Source: Armigeres subalbatus
Taxonomy: Eukaryota; Arthropoda; Insecta; Diptera; Culicidae
Length of the DNA stretch: 64,000 bases
Direction of reading: 5' to 3'
Assembly: GCF_024139115.2 (NCBI RefSeq)
Contig: NW_026943290.1
Location: 124,001-188,000, forward strand
Part shown: in pieces, positions 1 through 10,989 of the stretch
Layout: every line of letters begins with the position of its first letter
Position numbering within the stretch: the stretch's first letter is position 1
Translations under genes and position numbers: made by a program
Notes under the pieces: generated by a model
Databases searched by the model: none
The model's input: the letters and a program-made list of their open reading frames with translations, nothing else
What the model was told of the DNA's origin: nothing

Positions 1-2014
1 ACTTAATCACGGCCAAATCTAGAGTGGCACCACTCGATGATGTGCAGCGGAAAAGGAAGAAAATCAGCATACCAAGGTTGGAGCTATCATCTGCAGTTCT
101 CCTGAGCCATGTCTACGAAAAGGTTGTCGACAGCTTACGGGTCAAGGCACAACCGTTCTTTTGGACAGACTCGACCATTGTGAAGTGCTGGCTGTCTTCA
201 ACTCCTTCCCGCTGGCAGATGTTTGTCGCTAATAGGGTCTCAGAAGTTCAGCATCTTACAAGAACAGGAACATGGAACCACATCTCCGGATCTGAAAACC
301 CTGCAGATGTTATATCCAGGGAATGACACCAGAAAGGCTAGCAAATCATCACACCTGGTGGCACGGACCAGAATGGTTAAGGAATCCACGCAACTTTTGG
401 CCAAAAGGAACTACGACGGATGCAGAAGAGTTGGATCAATCGTTATTGGAGAAAAAATCGACTATTGCCGTTCCCGTACAACTTCAAGTTCCCAACGATA
501 TCTTCAAACTGCGATCAAGCTTTTTGGCACTTGTTCGGATTGCGGCTTTATGCCGAAGATTCACCTACAACTGTAGCAACCCAGCAAGCAGAAGGAAAGG
601 CTACCTATCGTATCAAGAACGTGAAGAAGCGACGCTGGCACTCGTACGCCTTGCTCAAAGCGACAGCTTCGCCGATGATAAGGAAGAAATATCATCGAGG
701 GGACAAGTTTCTCCGTCGTTCAGGTTGAAATCTCTTCATCCTGCCCTAGTAAATGGAATACTCGTCGTTGGTGGTCGGCTTGAAAATGCGTCAGTCTCTC
801 CAAGTAGAAAGCATCCTATAATTTTGGATAACCACCATCCGTTGTCATTGTTGATTGTAAAACACTATCATAGAAATCTCTTGCACGCAGGGCCGTAATT
901 AATGATTGCCAGTATTCGTGGGCGGTTCTGGCCTCTTCGCCTGAAAAACTTATGCAGAAAGGTCGTTCATAGCTGCGTAAACTGTTTTCGCGTAAAACCA
1001 AAAGTCGAGGAGCAACTCATGGGTGATTTACCACTTGAGCGCGTAACTCCGGCTTCACCATTCGTTCGAGTAGGAGTGGACTATTGTGGTCCCTTCAAAA
1101 TTCGCTTTCCTCATCGCAAAGCTGATATACGCATCTGTTATGTAGCTATTTTTATATGCTTGGTTACAAAAGCAGCGCACATCGAAATGGTATCCGACCA
1201 AACCACCGAAGGATTTATCGCGGCTCTTCGACGTTTAGTAGCTCGTCTTGGGCATCCAGAAATCCTAATGTGCGACAACGCAAGGTATTTCATCGGTGGT
1301 AAGCGAGAACTAGATCGACTGCGACGACGGCTCTTCAACTCACAAGCCTTCACAAGATCGATACCGCAAGCGGACGCACACGAGGGAATCCACTTCAAGT
1401 TCCTACCGCCGAGGTCGCCAAATTTTCGGGGCCTCTGGGAAGCGGCGGTGAAATCGATGAAGTTCCATCTCAAGAGAACTCTTGGGACAAGCATAGTAAC
1501 GCCAGACGAGTTTTCGACGCTTTTATCGCAAATAGAAGCATGTCTGAACAGCCGTCCACTCACACCAGTGAGCAACGACCCAACGGATCTGGACATACTT
1601 ACGCCAGGTCATTTCCTAATACATCGACCGATGACTGCAGTGCTCGAACCATCACTGAAGGACCTGAAAGAAAGCAGTTTGTCGAGGTGGCAAAGAGTTC
1701 AGTGCTACTTGCAAATTATCTGGAGAAAATGGTCCACATCGTATTTGTCTGATTTACAAAATCGCACTAAATGGATAGTCGAGAAGAAAAATCTTGCGGT
1801 CGACACGATGGTGTTGCTCAAGGACGAAAACCAGCCACCACTCCGGTGGCCACTTGGCCGAATCGTCGAGATACATCATGGAAATGATGGAAACGTACGC
1901 GTTGTTAAAGTGCGGACCCAAGACGGTCTGTACACTAGGGCCGTAAGTAAAATATGCGTCCTGCCGATTCAGGACAACGAGTCGCTCTTGACAAACAGTC
2001 AAGACGATCAATAG
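1..2014 (+). pseudogene. pol: BEL/Pao retrotransposon pol, 3' part (RNase H + integrase), inactivated
   Basis: This is the C-terminal part of a BEL/Pao polyprotein, which makes cDNA and inserts it. The reading frame is open at the window edge. RNase H is seen to about base 320 (KISIPRLELSSAVL, FFWTDSTIVKCWL, NPADVISR). The integrase zinc finger follows (His pair near 832-885, CVNC near 975-990). The catalytic core then gives VDYCGPF, CDNARYF and LWEAAVKS, so all three D,D,E residues are present; the usual glycine after CDN is alanine. The C-terminal MVLLKDENQPPLRWPLGRI is typical of BEL. Two lesions are visible: a one-base frameshift near 318-323 just before MTPERLANHHTWWHGPEWL, and an in-frame TAA at 896-898 between HAGP and the next conserved block. 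Homology is clear; this copy cannot make a full protein without suppression. Confidence 0.93.
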
Positions 2015-2047
2015 ACGTTCGTTCAGCGGGTGCACAAGGGTGCGCCA

Positions 2048-2069
2048 GCGGAGGTCAAACGACCTCCGC
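2048..2069. other. Hairpin 1 in BEL 3' region
   Basis: A perfect 9-bp stem (2048-2056 with 2061-2069) closes a 4-base loop AAAC. The stem core is GGAGGTC/GACCTCC. It lies 34 bases after the integrase stop codon. Confidence 0.7.
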
Positions 2070-2349
2070 GTACCAGATAAGTAATTTTTGTTTAAACTGA
2101 TGATCAAAAAAGCCAAAGGAATGTTTGTACTCCATAGCTGTTCGTGTTCTTCGGCGGTCGCTGACCGCCATCTCTCCGATGTCACCAATGTCCGTACCTT
2201 CTACGTCCATGATACCTGGCTTGATGTCTTCCGCCCACGTAGCTACTGTACCGATGTCAACCCAGTTCGACCCACTCGCCTTGTGACCTGAATCATCGAA
2301 TTTCATTCCATGCTGCTGAATTTTTATGATGTAGAGTGACCAGTATTCA

Positions 2350-2371
2350 GTGGAGGTCAAGGGACCTCCAC
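2350..2371. other. Hairpin 2 in BEL 3' region
   Basis: A perfect 9-bp stem (2350-2358 with 2363-2371) closes a 4-base loop AAGG. The stem core GGAGGTC/GACCTCC is the same as in hairpin 1, 302 bases upstream. Confidence 0.7.
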
Positions 2372-2630
2372 GCACAGTTACGTTACCATTCAATTCTAAG
2401 TACTTCGAGAAAGCAACACTTCTGCTCATTGATAGGTTCACGTGGCACCAACTCATTCATGCAAGACGGGAAGAACTGAAGACATTGCAATACTGCCGAG
2501 CACACCCACGGGCAACCACTTAAGTAGGGATGTCACGCGAGGACTTTGAAGACAGCACCATCAACAACGTTCCATCAAAACGTTCACGTGTTACATGTGC
2601 AACGCATCGTCATCGGCGCAAGGTGCGCTC

Positions 2631-2651
2631 GTGGTGGCTCGAAGCCACCAC
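2631..2651. other. Hairpin 3 in BEL 3' region
   Basis: A perfect 9-bp stem (2631-2639 with 2643-2651) closes a 3-base loop CGA. The stem is GTGGTGGCT, different in sequence from hairpins 1 and 2 but with the same length, and it lies 281 bases after hairpin 2. Confidence 0.7.
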
Positions 2652-3102
2652 TCCAGGGAAGTCGTTACATTGCATGTTTTTATTGAGTAAAAAAGCGCCT
2701 TTCATCTGATTCCAGAATTTGCTTCACCTCATCCGAGGTGGATGTCGTCTCGTTCGAGGGTAATGATACTGCACCTACTAAGCCGAAGGCCTCATCCGAG
2801 CCTCAATCGAAGAAGATTCTAACGGAGAAGAATTGTCCATACGCTTCATACAGTCCACCAACACCAACTTCAACAGTTCCAAAGATACGGAGCAAAATCG
2901 CAAACTATAGTTCAATGGAATTGATCATAAAATAGTGCATGGAACTCCAAACTGTATTGTTAAAATGAGTCGTTATCTACAATCATGTATGTACACATAA
3001 TGTTATTAGAATAGTTTTGTCTGTAGTTAGCCAGAGTTTGATTTAGATGTTTGTTTAATGTTAGCTTTAAGTTGAAATTGCTAGTCATTTCAAGGCGGCC
3101 GG

Positions 3103-3518
3103 TAATGATGCCGATTACGAAAAGCCATGAACGCAACCCATTGCCAATAATACTTTTAGCAGCAGATATAGTAGCCACAGCTTGTAGATCACTGGAGAGT
3201 GTGGTGAATATTATAGGCAACTGCAAATATACCTACAATCTCTCTAAATTTAAATCTCCCTTGCTCACAGTCGGGGACAATGTTATAGTACGTAGGCATA
3301 CCATGTAGATCTATAGAGAAGAGTAAAGAGTTAGTATCGAAGAACCAATCGTCGAAGTCAGTTGGTTGCATGTCGCAGTCTAATAATTATTGTACCTTTC
3401 GTCGCCGGTTAAATATATCGACAAGTACCGAATAAAGTAGATAGTTTTACTTATAACGCGTGTTGTATAGTTAGATACCTCGAAAGTGAAACCAGAAAAC
3501 CAAATTCCCAACCCAACA
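3103..3518 (+). repeat. Putative 3' LTR of the BEL element
   Basis: The segment starts just after the GGCGGCCGG purine-rich stretch and is proposed to end at CCCAACA (3512-3518). It carries an AATAAA-like signal near 3430. The 5' LTR is outside the window, so neither boundary nor target duplication can be confirmed; 3106 (TGATGCC) is an alternative start. Length of about 410 bp is reasonable for BEL LTRs. Confidence 0.4.
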
Positions 3519-3875
3519 GAAGTCATACAAACTTATAAGAAGCTATATAAAAGTTTGTCCTACAAATTAAAAAAAAAATCATAAATCAAAAATCATAATC
3601 ATACGATTTTTATTTATTTACAATTTCATAAAAAACATATTAAAAAAATTAAAATGTCTGTTAGTATTCGTGTGATGTATAAAATACAATAAAACGTACA
3701 CAGCACACATTTTGAAGCTTTTCGATTTGATTAAAACAGCTGAAACATCTGCTGCTGGTAAATTTTAGGAAAAGCGAGGAACTGATGCGTTGATCACTAT
3801 ATTTTTGGTATAACAAACTTAACATGTTTTATGTGGAAATCCTCTTAAAATATAACAACACAGCTTCGTGGATAT
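3519..3875. other. AT-rich stretch, nothing recognised
   Basis: No coding similarity, inverted termini or tandem structure was seen between the BEL LTR-like end and the next LINE fragment. Confidence 0.5.
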
Positions 3876-5005
3876 TTTCACACAATCTGTTGACGTCGCC
3901 AGATCCGGTGGCATCTCCTATCCGCTCGTCCAGCTTCTAGTGGTACTGTTCAGCAACTCCTTCAACTGACAACTTACATCTATAACATCCAAAAAATGTC
4001 GTCCGTCAAGCACGTCTATGAGCAAGTGTCTCCACTCAGATGTTGCCAGGTGTGTTTGCGGATATTCTTACGTTCGAAGTAGCTACTGCTGATTGTCATC
4101 CCTCTATCAGCAGCAAAGGTTACAAGTCGCAGACCAAAATCGTTGGTAGCGGAATGAAGGCTTACCGTACCAATGACGCATTTGCATCCCCGATGACAAT
4201 CCTTACATCGTGTGTTGGGCACTCTCCGTAGGCCTTATAAAGGCTCTCATAGAACTCATCCTTCACGATATCAGGCTTATCGTTCGTGGACGTAGATGCT
4301 TCATTCTCAACACGCAAATGCGGTCGCTTATCCACCGGCTAACACGCTTCATCTGCTTCCCGATCACCATGAAGCCATCTCCTCGTTTTGCTCTGTAACC
4401 GCTACTATAGGCGATGTGGTACTTGAATGAAGTGTTCGCTATGGGATCCACCACCCGGAATTCACGTTATCCAGTTCTGGGATACGGTATTTCCTGGATT
4501 GCTGCCACACTCACGCCAACCGTCTTCAGCTCGTTAGCCAGGAGCCCAACATCAATCTTTTTCCCTTCTTGGTAACTGTAGAATCTTCGGTAGACTACCT
4601 TTACAGGGTTGCGCTACCTACATCGCGTTAAAGGGTTGCCTTCTCGATGCTGACACGATGCAGCCTGATGCGCACAGTTTTGTTTAGAGTCCATCGCTGG
4701 CACTCGGACGATGATCAGCCGCGCCTAACATGGAGAACAGACGCTCGATCAGATTTGTGCCTCCGGAGAGGAGAAAATCCCTCCTTCCATGTCAGCATAC
4801 CACCATAGTTCCCACCGGGGTTGGCTACCCGATCTTCCCTAAGGTTGCTCGCATCCCGATCAGCGCCACGAGGAGATAGGGATAGGAGTTACTGGTCCTT
4901 AGCCTCTTATAAGGACCGCGAAATGGGGTCTATTTTATTCCTTCAGGTACACAAAGTACCAATGGTACGCTTTACCCAGCATTTTCCGTGCCTTCCGGGT
5001 TCTCT
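3876..5005 (-). pseudogene. LINE fragment: 5' region and endonuclease domain, rearranged
   Basis: On the minus strand this is the start of an APE-type non-LTR retrotransposon. The 5' untranslated part lies about 4640-5005. Endonuclease motifs follow: GFMVIGKQMKRVSRWISDR (about 4370-4310), then ATNDFGLRLVTFAADRGM and HTWQHLSGDTCS (about 4150-4030), then decayed sequence to 3876. Internal pieces are missing, for example the segment holding the SPIYAPTND-like motif, so the domain cannot be intact. The same family is present at 54305-55740, where 3880-4010 has a close match near 54940-55030. The enzyme would nick target DNA to prime reverse transcription. Clade is not assigned. Confidence 0.75.
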
Positions 5006-5245
5006 ACACCTCTACACCGCCAGCTTTATGCCCACTTTCCCTTTGTATCTTTTTCTCAATGTTGAAGAATTGGCTGTTGAAGTTCTCAAATTCGTTTTAG
5101 ATGAAGAAATTCTAATGAATTGCTAAAAGTTGCAGCATTTCTGATGAGGAAATTGATAAGAAAATTATTTAGGGTTTTTTTTATATTTTTTTTATAAGGG
5201 TATATATTGCAACCCTGTTTTTAGGTCATTGTAGATTTAAGGATA

Positions 5246-5537
5246 GGGGCCCTCCTTAGCCGTGCGGTAAGACGCGCGGCTACAAAGCAAGACCATGCTG
5301 AGGGTGGCTGGGTTCGATTTCCGGTGCCGGTCTAGGCAATTTTCGGATTGGAAATTGTCTTGACTTCCCTGGGCATAAAAGTATCATCGTGTTAGCCTCA
5401 TGATATACAAATGCAAAAATGGTAACCTGGCTTAGCAACCTCGCAGTTAATAACTGTGGAAGTGCTTAATGAACACTAAACTGCGAGGCGGCTCTGTCCC
5501 AGTGTGGGGATGTAATGCCAATAAGAAGAAGAAGAAG
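5246..5537 (+). mobile_element. tRNA-derived SINE, Feilai-like, full length
   Basis: The element starts GGGGCCCTCCTTAGCCGTG and has a tRNA-like head with pol III box A (about 5257-5275) and box B (GGTTCGATTTCC, about 5310-5321). A ~200-bp body follows, ending in an (AAG)n tail at 5523-5537. A perfect 12-bp target duplication AGATTTAAGGAT flanks it (5233-5244 and 5536-5547; the last two tail bases are shared). It is non-coding and depends on LINE enzymes for movement. A near-identical copy is at 52910-53203 and an old antisense copy at 51176-51421. The name Feilai is from memory of Aedes SINEs; the SINE class is certain from structure. Confidence 0.9.
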
Positions 5538-5547
5538 ATTTAAGGAT

Positions 5548-6477
5548 GCTCCGAATTTTACACATTTTTGATATCCCATTTTATTTACAGATTCTAAAGC
5601 TGATTTAAATCCTTTCGGGTCAAATCATTGTCATGAATCAAATTTTTCAGAATATTTTCAGATCATTCAAATGCTCCAGATTCCTAAGATTTCTGCGTTA
5701 TCCAAAATATGAAAAATAAACTTAACCTTTGTTGGCCCTTAAGAATGTCTAGCTTTATCAATAACAATAAGCTTTGTATTTATGAATACACTGCTAATAT
5801 AGAAAATTAAGCAAGGATACAGATCGTCTTTGTTGCGAAACGTTTTGATGCTGGCATGAAAAGTTATTACGAATCAACAGAATCGTGGGAAATTCAATTT
5901 AACGTGTAAAAGACTAACATCAATATCAATAATGAGCATTTCTGTTTTCTTTATAATTTCGTTTACAACAGTCAGATCGTTTCGCAACAACCACTGGCTT
6001 TCAGCTTAAAGATAATGTATAGACGGGAGCTTGGCAGAAGGAAGGTCGTGTGATATGTGCCATCACAAATATTGCCCTCCGCTCGCTTTCAAATCGACTT
6101 CTATAAAAACATTCTTCATGCCTGCCGTATCCTAACGGAACTATCAATTCTATATTTTCGCCTCTAATTCTATCATGAACATGTACGTCCAAGTTTGAAA
6201 GATGATATTAGCATTTCCATATCATTGTATAGACTTTATTTAAAGAGTTAATGGACCACCTCATGAAACATTCTTTCACGTAAGTGGCGATTTCCATAGC
6301 AGTTTCCATACGATCTTCAGATGATGCGTGCACAATAAAATTAGCTTTGTTCTTTAATTAGATGCAGATATGTACCTCATTTTAAAGAATCCTCAGGAAT
6401 TTCGTGAAGATTTTTTTTCTGATAACTCCAACGGTGTTTCTCGGTGTAAATTCAATGAATTCAATAAAGTAGAACAC
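5548..6477. other. AT-rich spacer, no gene recognised
   Basis: Short open frames are present on both strands but none shows a recognisable motif or a codon pattern unlike background. No tandem or inverted structure was seen. Confidence 0.5.
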
Positions 6478-6612
6478 TCACAAACCATGCAATGATGCAA
6501 TTCGCGAGTCGAATCATTAATGATACCCTGGGCCACGAGTCCCGTGGAATTTGACTCGGGTTTTATTTGAATCGTGCATGAAGTTTGAAAATTTAAGCTT
6601 TTCCAACACTGC
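6478..6612 (+). repeat. Dispersed repeat, copy 1 of 2 in window
   Basis: This segment (ACTCACAAACCATGCAATG onward) matches 53462-53600 with scattered differences, including shared blocks around CATGCAATGATG, GAGTC and the TTTGACTCG-GTTGATTTGAA region. No clean termini or target duplications were found, so the class is unknown. Confidence 0.55.
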
Positions 6613-7971
6613 TGAAAAGACGTTAGGTTTCCCATCCTAGTATCTGTCCCATCCTTTCATGGTTTCACTTGTTAAAAGTCTCAATCATTAATTCCTGATT
6701 GCTGGAAATTGGTGTCGTACGCAACAGTACATCGAATGATGCGACGCCTACATTACATCGCCATACGCCACGGAATTTTTGGGATGATGTTTTGGTTGCG
6801 TAACGGAGATACTGTCGAGGAGGATGTTTGCCCCTTGATCCCATTGTTACTTCCAACGATGGTCGGTACCTATCGTTGGGGACGACGAAGCAACGGTGAT
6901 GATCGAATGGCTTCTCTTGTCTATTGTTGCCACCTGATTCTTCAATTCCTTTTTTGTTTTGCACGAGCATGCATAAAACTCCACGTATATGTGCTTCTTC
7001 ATTCATGGCATTACGTTTCCTCTGGAATATGTTCCAGTAGATTTAAAAGTTTGTACTATGTGGCTAATGTAGTACTAAATTAGGAGTCTATAAAAAATCA
7101 CTCAAGCTTATCATTGATGGAACTGGATTCCTTTTAGATTTGCAATCTATTATCTTTCCTATACTACCTCGTCAACTAGGGGTCTACATCTTCAATATAG
7201 GCGCATAGATGTTAAATCCAGATACAACCTCGCTCCTTCTCGTCGGGCATGTCGCAATGTCACATCACCTTCCATCCGTTGGCGTTGGTTGGTAGCGACC
7301 TTATCATTTTGGGGGAACTTATTTTTAGCATGTTGTCGTTAGGTTTGAACCTAGCAGCTGACAGGAAAATGCTGCATCCAAAGGGTTGTGCCGGTGGATG
7401 GCGAAGGCGGATACCTAAAAGGTTCCAACGAGTGAAAATTGTCTCCATATGTTAGGATTTGTGTTGCGTCGACGTCGGATGGCTGTCTGTCGCAATTAGC
7501 TCGCTTTTTGCGTATCCATCTGCATTCGCCGGTAGTGGAATATATGGAGCACATTTGTTACAACTGATATGGGAATTCTGGGTTAGGAAATTTGTGAGTA
7601 AAATTTACCGATCCCATCCGGAGAATTCGTAAATGGTAACAAATAGTAGCTGGTGAAAATTGTTGAAGTATATTATCTTCAATTCACACTGTTTGAAATA
7701 ACATTTTGGGTGCTGTTCATCATTCTACAAACAAATTGAATCAAATTAAAGACTGCGAAACCGCTTGTGGCTCATAGCAGATTTTTTTTCTTTATCGTTT
7801 GCCTAATTCAACTGACATTTTCAGTCTTATAGATCATATGTTTACTTTTAAACTAAAATGTGATCTAAAGTTGCTTCAAAACCAAAATACTATTTCACAT
7901 ACTTATATAATGCTCATTACCATATATGTACTATAATTTTCAACAGCTTCCATGGACTATTTAAGTGGCCA
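6613..7971. other. Unrecognised stretch with short weak open frames
   Basis: Frames of 60-124 codons occur here, such as plus 6709-7083 and minus 6665-7006, which overlap on opposite strands. None has a recognisable domain. A minus-strand stretch at 7260-7554 has two overlapping open frames and somewhat higher GC; it could be a decayed gene or element but I do not recognise it. Confidence 0.4.
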
Positions 7972-7973
7972 TA

Positions 7974-8114
7974 CACTAATTACGTAAGCATTTTTTCTGG
8001 GTTTTTCAACACCCCCTCCCCCCATGTAAGATTTTTCTCATACAAATATTTTATTTAAATGGAACGTAAGAAAATGGCAGACCCCTCCCCCCATAAGTGC
8101 TTACGTAATTAGTG
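7974..8114. mobile_element. MITE with 17-bp perfect terminal inverted repeats and TA duplication
   Basis: The 141-bp element starts CACTAATTACGTAAGCA and ends with its exact complement (8098-8114). TA dinucleotides flank it at 7972-7973 and 8115-8116. Internally it has opposed CCCCCTCCCCCC and CCCCTCCCCCC tracts. TA duplication suggests mobilisation by a Tc1/mariner-type or other TA-specific transposase. Confidence 0.88.
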
Positions 8115-8188
8115 TACGACCCCTAAACGGTTCACAAATTCGCTAAATTTCCATCAGTGTGGCACGTATAGATGTACAAAAGGCTTAA

Positions 8189-8317
8189 CCCTTGAAGGCG
8201 CAAGGCGATTTTTTTAGAAATAGTCGGAAATATTTTTAACGTAAATAACCATTGAAATTATTAACATTAAACGTATTTTCGGTTTGTTGTTTTAAAACAA
8301 CATTGCGCATTTAAGGG
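8189..8317. mobile_element. TTAA-flanked MITE (piggyBac-like termini)
   Basis: The 129-bp element runs from CCCTTGAAGGCGCAA to TTGCGCATTTAAGGG, an imperfect 15-bp inverted terminus (13 of 15 match). TTAA lies directly outside both ends (8185-8188 and 8318-8321). TTAA target plus CCC-type ends is the piggyBac hallmark; there is no coding capacity. Confidence 0.75.
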
Positions 8318-8658
8318 TTAAAGTTTTCATTTTTCATGCCAGAACCTTGAATGAAACAAAATCAAGACTATTGTAGTTCAACCATTTGGGAACTTATTTC
8401 TTAATATACACAATATCCTCAATATAGACTAACTTCTAACTCCTAAACATTGAGAAACTTTTGTATGATCGTTAATTTTTGATACCACCTGTCAATATTT
8501 GTTAGAAATTCTCAAGCAAAACCAGTAGGTACGACCACAAATTGAATTTTTATGAATGAATTTTCACCTTAAAAGTATGATCGTTTTCAGCGCCTCGTTG
8601 TTGACTTGACAACATGAACAAAAACGCTAGATAAATGAAGATGCATGTATTGGCTCAC
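8318..8658. other. No feature recognised
   Basis: AT-rich sequence without coding, tandem or inverted structure that I can support. Confidence 0.5.
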
Positions 8659-8784
8659 TTAAGGTGAAGGTGGGTTGAGTACCAAAACAAAGCTTTGAAA
8701 GTATTGGTACAATAAAAACTGTCATATACTATAGTAGTATTGGTATCGTATTCATAAAAAAAAACAAATAATATTAGTAGGGTG
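8659..8784 (+). repeat. Dispersed 126-bp repeat, copy 1 of 2
   Basis: From TTAAGGTGAAGGTGGG to AGTAGGGTG, this copy matches 59272-59396 at almost every position; differences are concentrated near GTATTGGTATCGTATTCAT versus GTATTGGTGTAGTATTTAT. High similarity suggests recent dispersal. Class unknown. Confidence 0.8.
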
Positions 8785-8985
8785 GTTCAAAAAATGACCC
8801 AGCACCATCACGCTCACTCGATTCCGTCCCATGCTCCGAGTGTCCTCCAAAAACCGATTTGAACAAAAACTGGTTGAGCGCAAACCGGTTCAAGTTTGTA
8901 TGAAAACTAATATGGGAAACTAAACCTTTTATTGCACTGGCTACAGTGCCTCCTCTCCAAACGCTGGCGAAAAGAAAACCCACAT
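8785..8985 (-). repeat. Dispersed repeat with GAGTGAGCGTG motif, copy 1
   Basis: Read on the minus strand it contains CGGAATCGAGTGAGCGTG followed by a CATTTTTTGAACCACC end. Related plus-strand segments are at 9330-9486 (CGACTGAGCGTGGCGGAGC) and 37075-37215 (CGTATGAGCGTGGTGTAGC). The upstream CAAATCGGTTTTTGGAGGAC block is also partly shared with 37130-37160. Class unknown. Confidence 0.55.
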
Positions 8986-9329
8986 AGCTGAAAGCAACAT
9001 TCCTGAGACTTCACTGGACGAAAACCGCACCGCAGGAAAGATCCATTGATTACGTAACGCAAAAATAGCATTTTATACCCTACTCACCCCCACGTCACAC
9101 TTTTTGTATGAAACATTTGCCCCGTGCGCGATTGTGTAGACTAGACTAGACTAATGATCATGCTAAAGATTCGCAACCTCGCTTAAAATTGACTCCCAAC
9201 TATTGGAACGACCATTCTATATGGATTGTCTATGGAGCTGAAGCTCTTGAATATTTCATCCAGTCATATGGTCTCCCTCCTCGCCATCGCCCAATGACGG
9301 AGTACCAGAATCAGAATAATGTTAAAGTC

Positions 9330-9486
9330 AGCCTCGCCATATAAACTGTCATACAAACCTGAAACGACCTGTACACGGTAAACCTCTAATCAAACCAGCC
9401 CAAACCATCGGATAACACCCAAACTATAAATCATAATCGACTGAGCGTGGCGGAGCAAAATTATTTTTTGAGCCACTCTGTTTATT
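9330..9486 (+). repeat. Dispersed repeat with GAGTGAGCGTG motif, copy 2
   Basis: This copy shares the ATCGACTGAGCGTGGCGG block and the following ATTTTTTGAGCCACTC end with the minus copy at 8785-8985. It is more diverged upstream. Confidence 0.45.
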
Positions 9487-10124
9487 AGTTTGCTGCTGCC
9501 GGTGCCGTTGTTTACATTCGCTCCGCGATCAGTTTCTAATCGTTTTTTTCGGGCAAAAATAGCAGTTTATATTAAGTTTTCGGTTTAAACAAGTGACTGA
9601 TTTCGAAAATTAATGTTTAATTTGCATTCCATCAACATTTCGGGGTGTTCATGTGCGGAGAAGTGAGTAAAAACTTGATATTTCCAGTGCCCTTTGAGAA
9701 GAAGTGAAGTGCAGTGATAAACCCACCAAATCGCGAACGGCTAATATATTGGCACGAAACTGCTAATTTATGATATTATTCGAGCCGAAATACATAGGAC
9801 TCTTTGGATAAACATGTTCATTATCACGGGAAGTGAATAAATATGCTGTGAATAGGTTAGTAATTTGAATATTAAACTTTTGTTCGATGTGGTTCGAAAC
9901 ATTCGAATGCTGGTGGGAGAGGGGTGCGGGAGGTGTGGGGTTGACCCGTGGAAGGTCCGGTGCCATCTTGACTGCCATCGTGGTACTCTTCCAACTATGT
10001 CCTTAAAGTCGATTAATCGTATCAAACATGCTAAAAGAGTTTCCGGATTATTTTTGGAAGGTCTTACTATTTAGCCACTTGAATTTCGAGTAAGAAATGA
10101 CTATATTTACTATACGTTCTATGT
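9487..10124. other. No feature recognised
   Basis: Short open frames overlap on both strands near 9763-10074 without recognisable motifs. Confidence 0.45.
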
Positions 10125-10214
10125 AGGGGCGCAGCCGTATTTTAAGGTAAGAGGGTTTGAACAAAATTTGCCCAAAAAAAAAACCCAAAACCACCCCGTG
10201 ACTACGCCACTGTG
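10125..10214 (-). mobile_element. Decayed hAT-like MITE
   Basis: The right end CACCCCGTGACTACGCCACTG matches the end of the better preserved copy at 56917-57046, and the left end GGGGCGCAGCC resembles its other terminus. No target duplication remains visible. Confidence 0.5.
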
Positions 10215-10985
10215 TTAGTCGATGATGAAGTTAGCTCCATCTAGTCTAAATTAAAAAGTTATTTCGATTACAAATTATTAAGCAAGAAGTGTGTATTGAG
10301 CAGTTATTGAGATACCATAAACGAAATTTTCAATGTAATTTATTTCAAATCGATATATAGAGCTAAGAATGCTCGTCCGCCAATGCCGGAGCAAGAGCAT
10401 TGGCAATGCGCCATTTCTTCTCCAGTTAGCCCTTCCATGCCAATCACTAACGACATCGGTGTTGTCCTCTTGTTTAAGGGTGATGTGCCAATTTTTCTCA
10501 CGAGGACCTATTTTTGTTCTGTCTTAAACAAACGATTTAGTATTTATTTTGATTAATCTTTTGAATAATCTTTACTTCGAATAATCTGAATTTGTCCCGG
10601 TTATATTTATTATTCGAAGTTTCTCGGAATCTGTTAGGATAGGAATCGGCACTTTTTCCTTTGTAGATATTTTTAAAACATCAGCGAGACGGCGGAATTA
10701 TTTCGTCTGTCATCATACTCATCTTTGTATCATTTCGGTGCTCATCATTGTGGTACGCTTTCCATCATCACCAATCAATAAGTGCCGTTGATCGAGATTG
10801 AATGGCTAGGTCAAATGACAAAACGTGAAGCGCTAAGGATGGAAATAGATTGCTTCCTCTGCATCGGTGAATTGTCATACTCGAAGTTGAATATTTGGTA
10901 GTACATACATCTAAAATTTTATATTTAGGTGGAAAATATTTTCTTCTTCTTCCGCTAGCTGTCATGCAGGGCTCTTTACGAAGGA
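10215..10985. other. No feature recognised
   Basis: AT-rich DNA without supportable coding or repeat structure, ending at a LINE ORF1 fragment. Confidence 0.45.
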
Positions 10986-10989
10986 CCTT

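Larger units (their letters stand above)
2015..3102 (+). other. BEL element 3' untranslated region
   Basis: About 1.1 kb separates the integrase stop from the putative LTR. No conserved protein is visible on either strand, so an env-like gene is absent or unrecognisable. The region holds three perfect short hairpins, listed separately, and ends in a purine-rich GGCGGCCGG-containing stretch at 3091-3102 that could act as the polypurine tract priming second-strand synthesis. Assignment to the element rests on its position between pol and the LTR-like end. Confidence 0.6.

Noticed and set aside
2055..2456. Possible env-like gene downstream of BEL pol on either strand
   Set aside because: Frames here are short, on the wrong strand or lack membrane and signal segments; nothing resembles a known envelope protein.
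3103..3518. Exact BEL LTR boundaries and target duplication
   Set aside because: The 5' LTR is outside the window, so the ends could not be matched. The LTR is kept only as a low-confidence feature.
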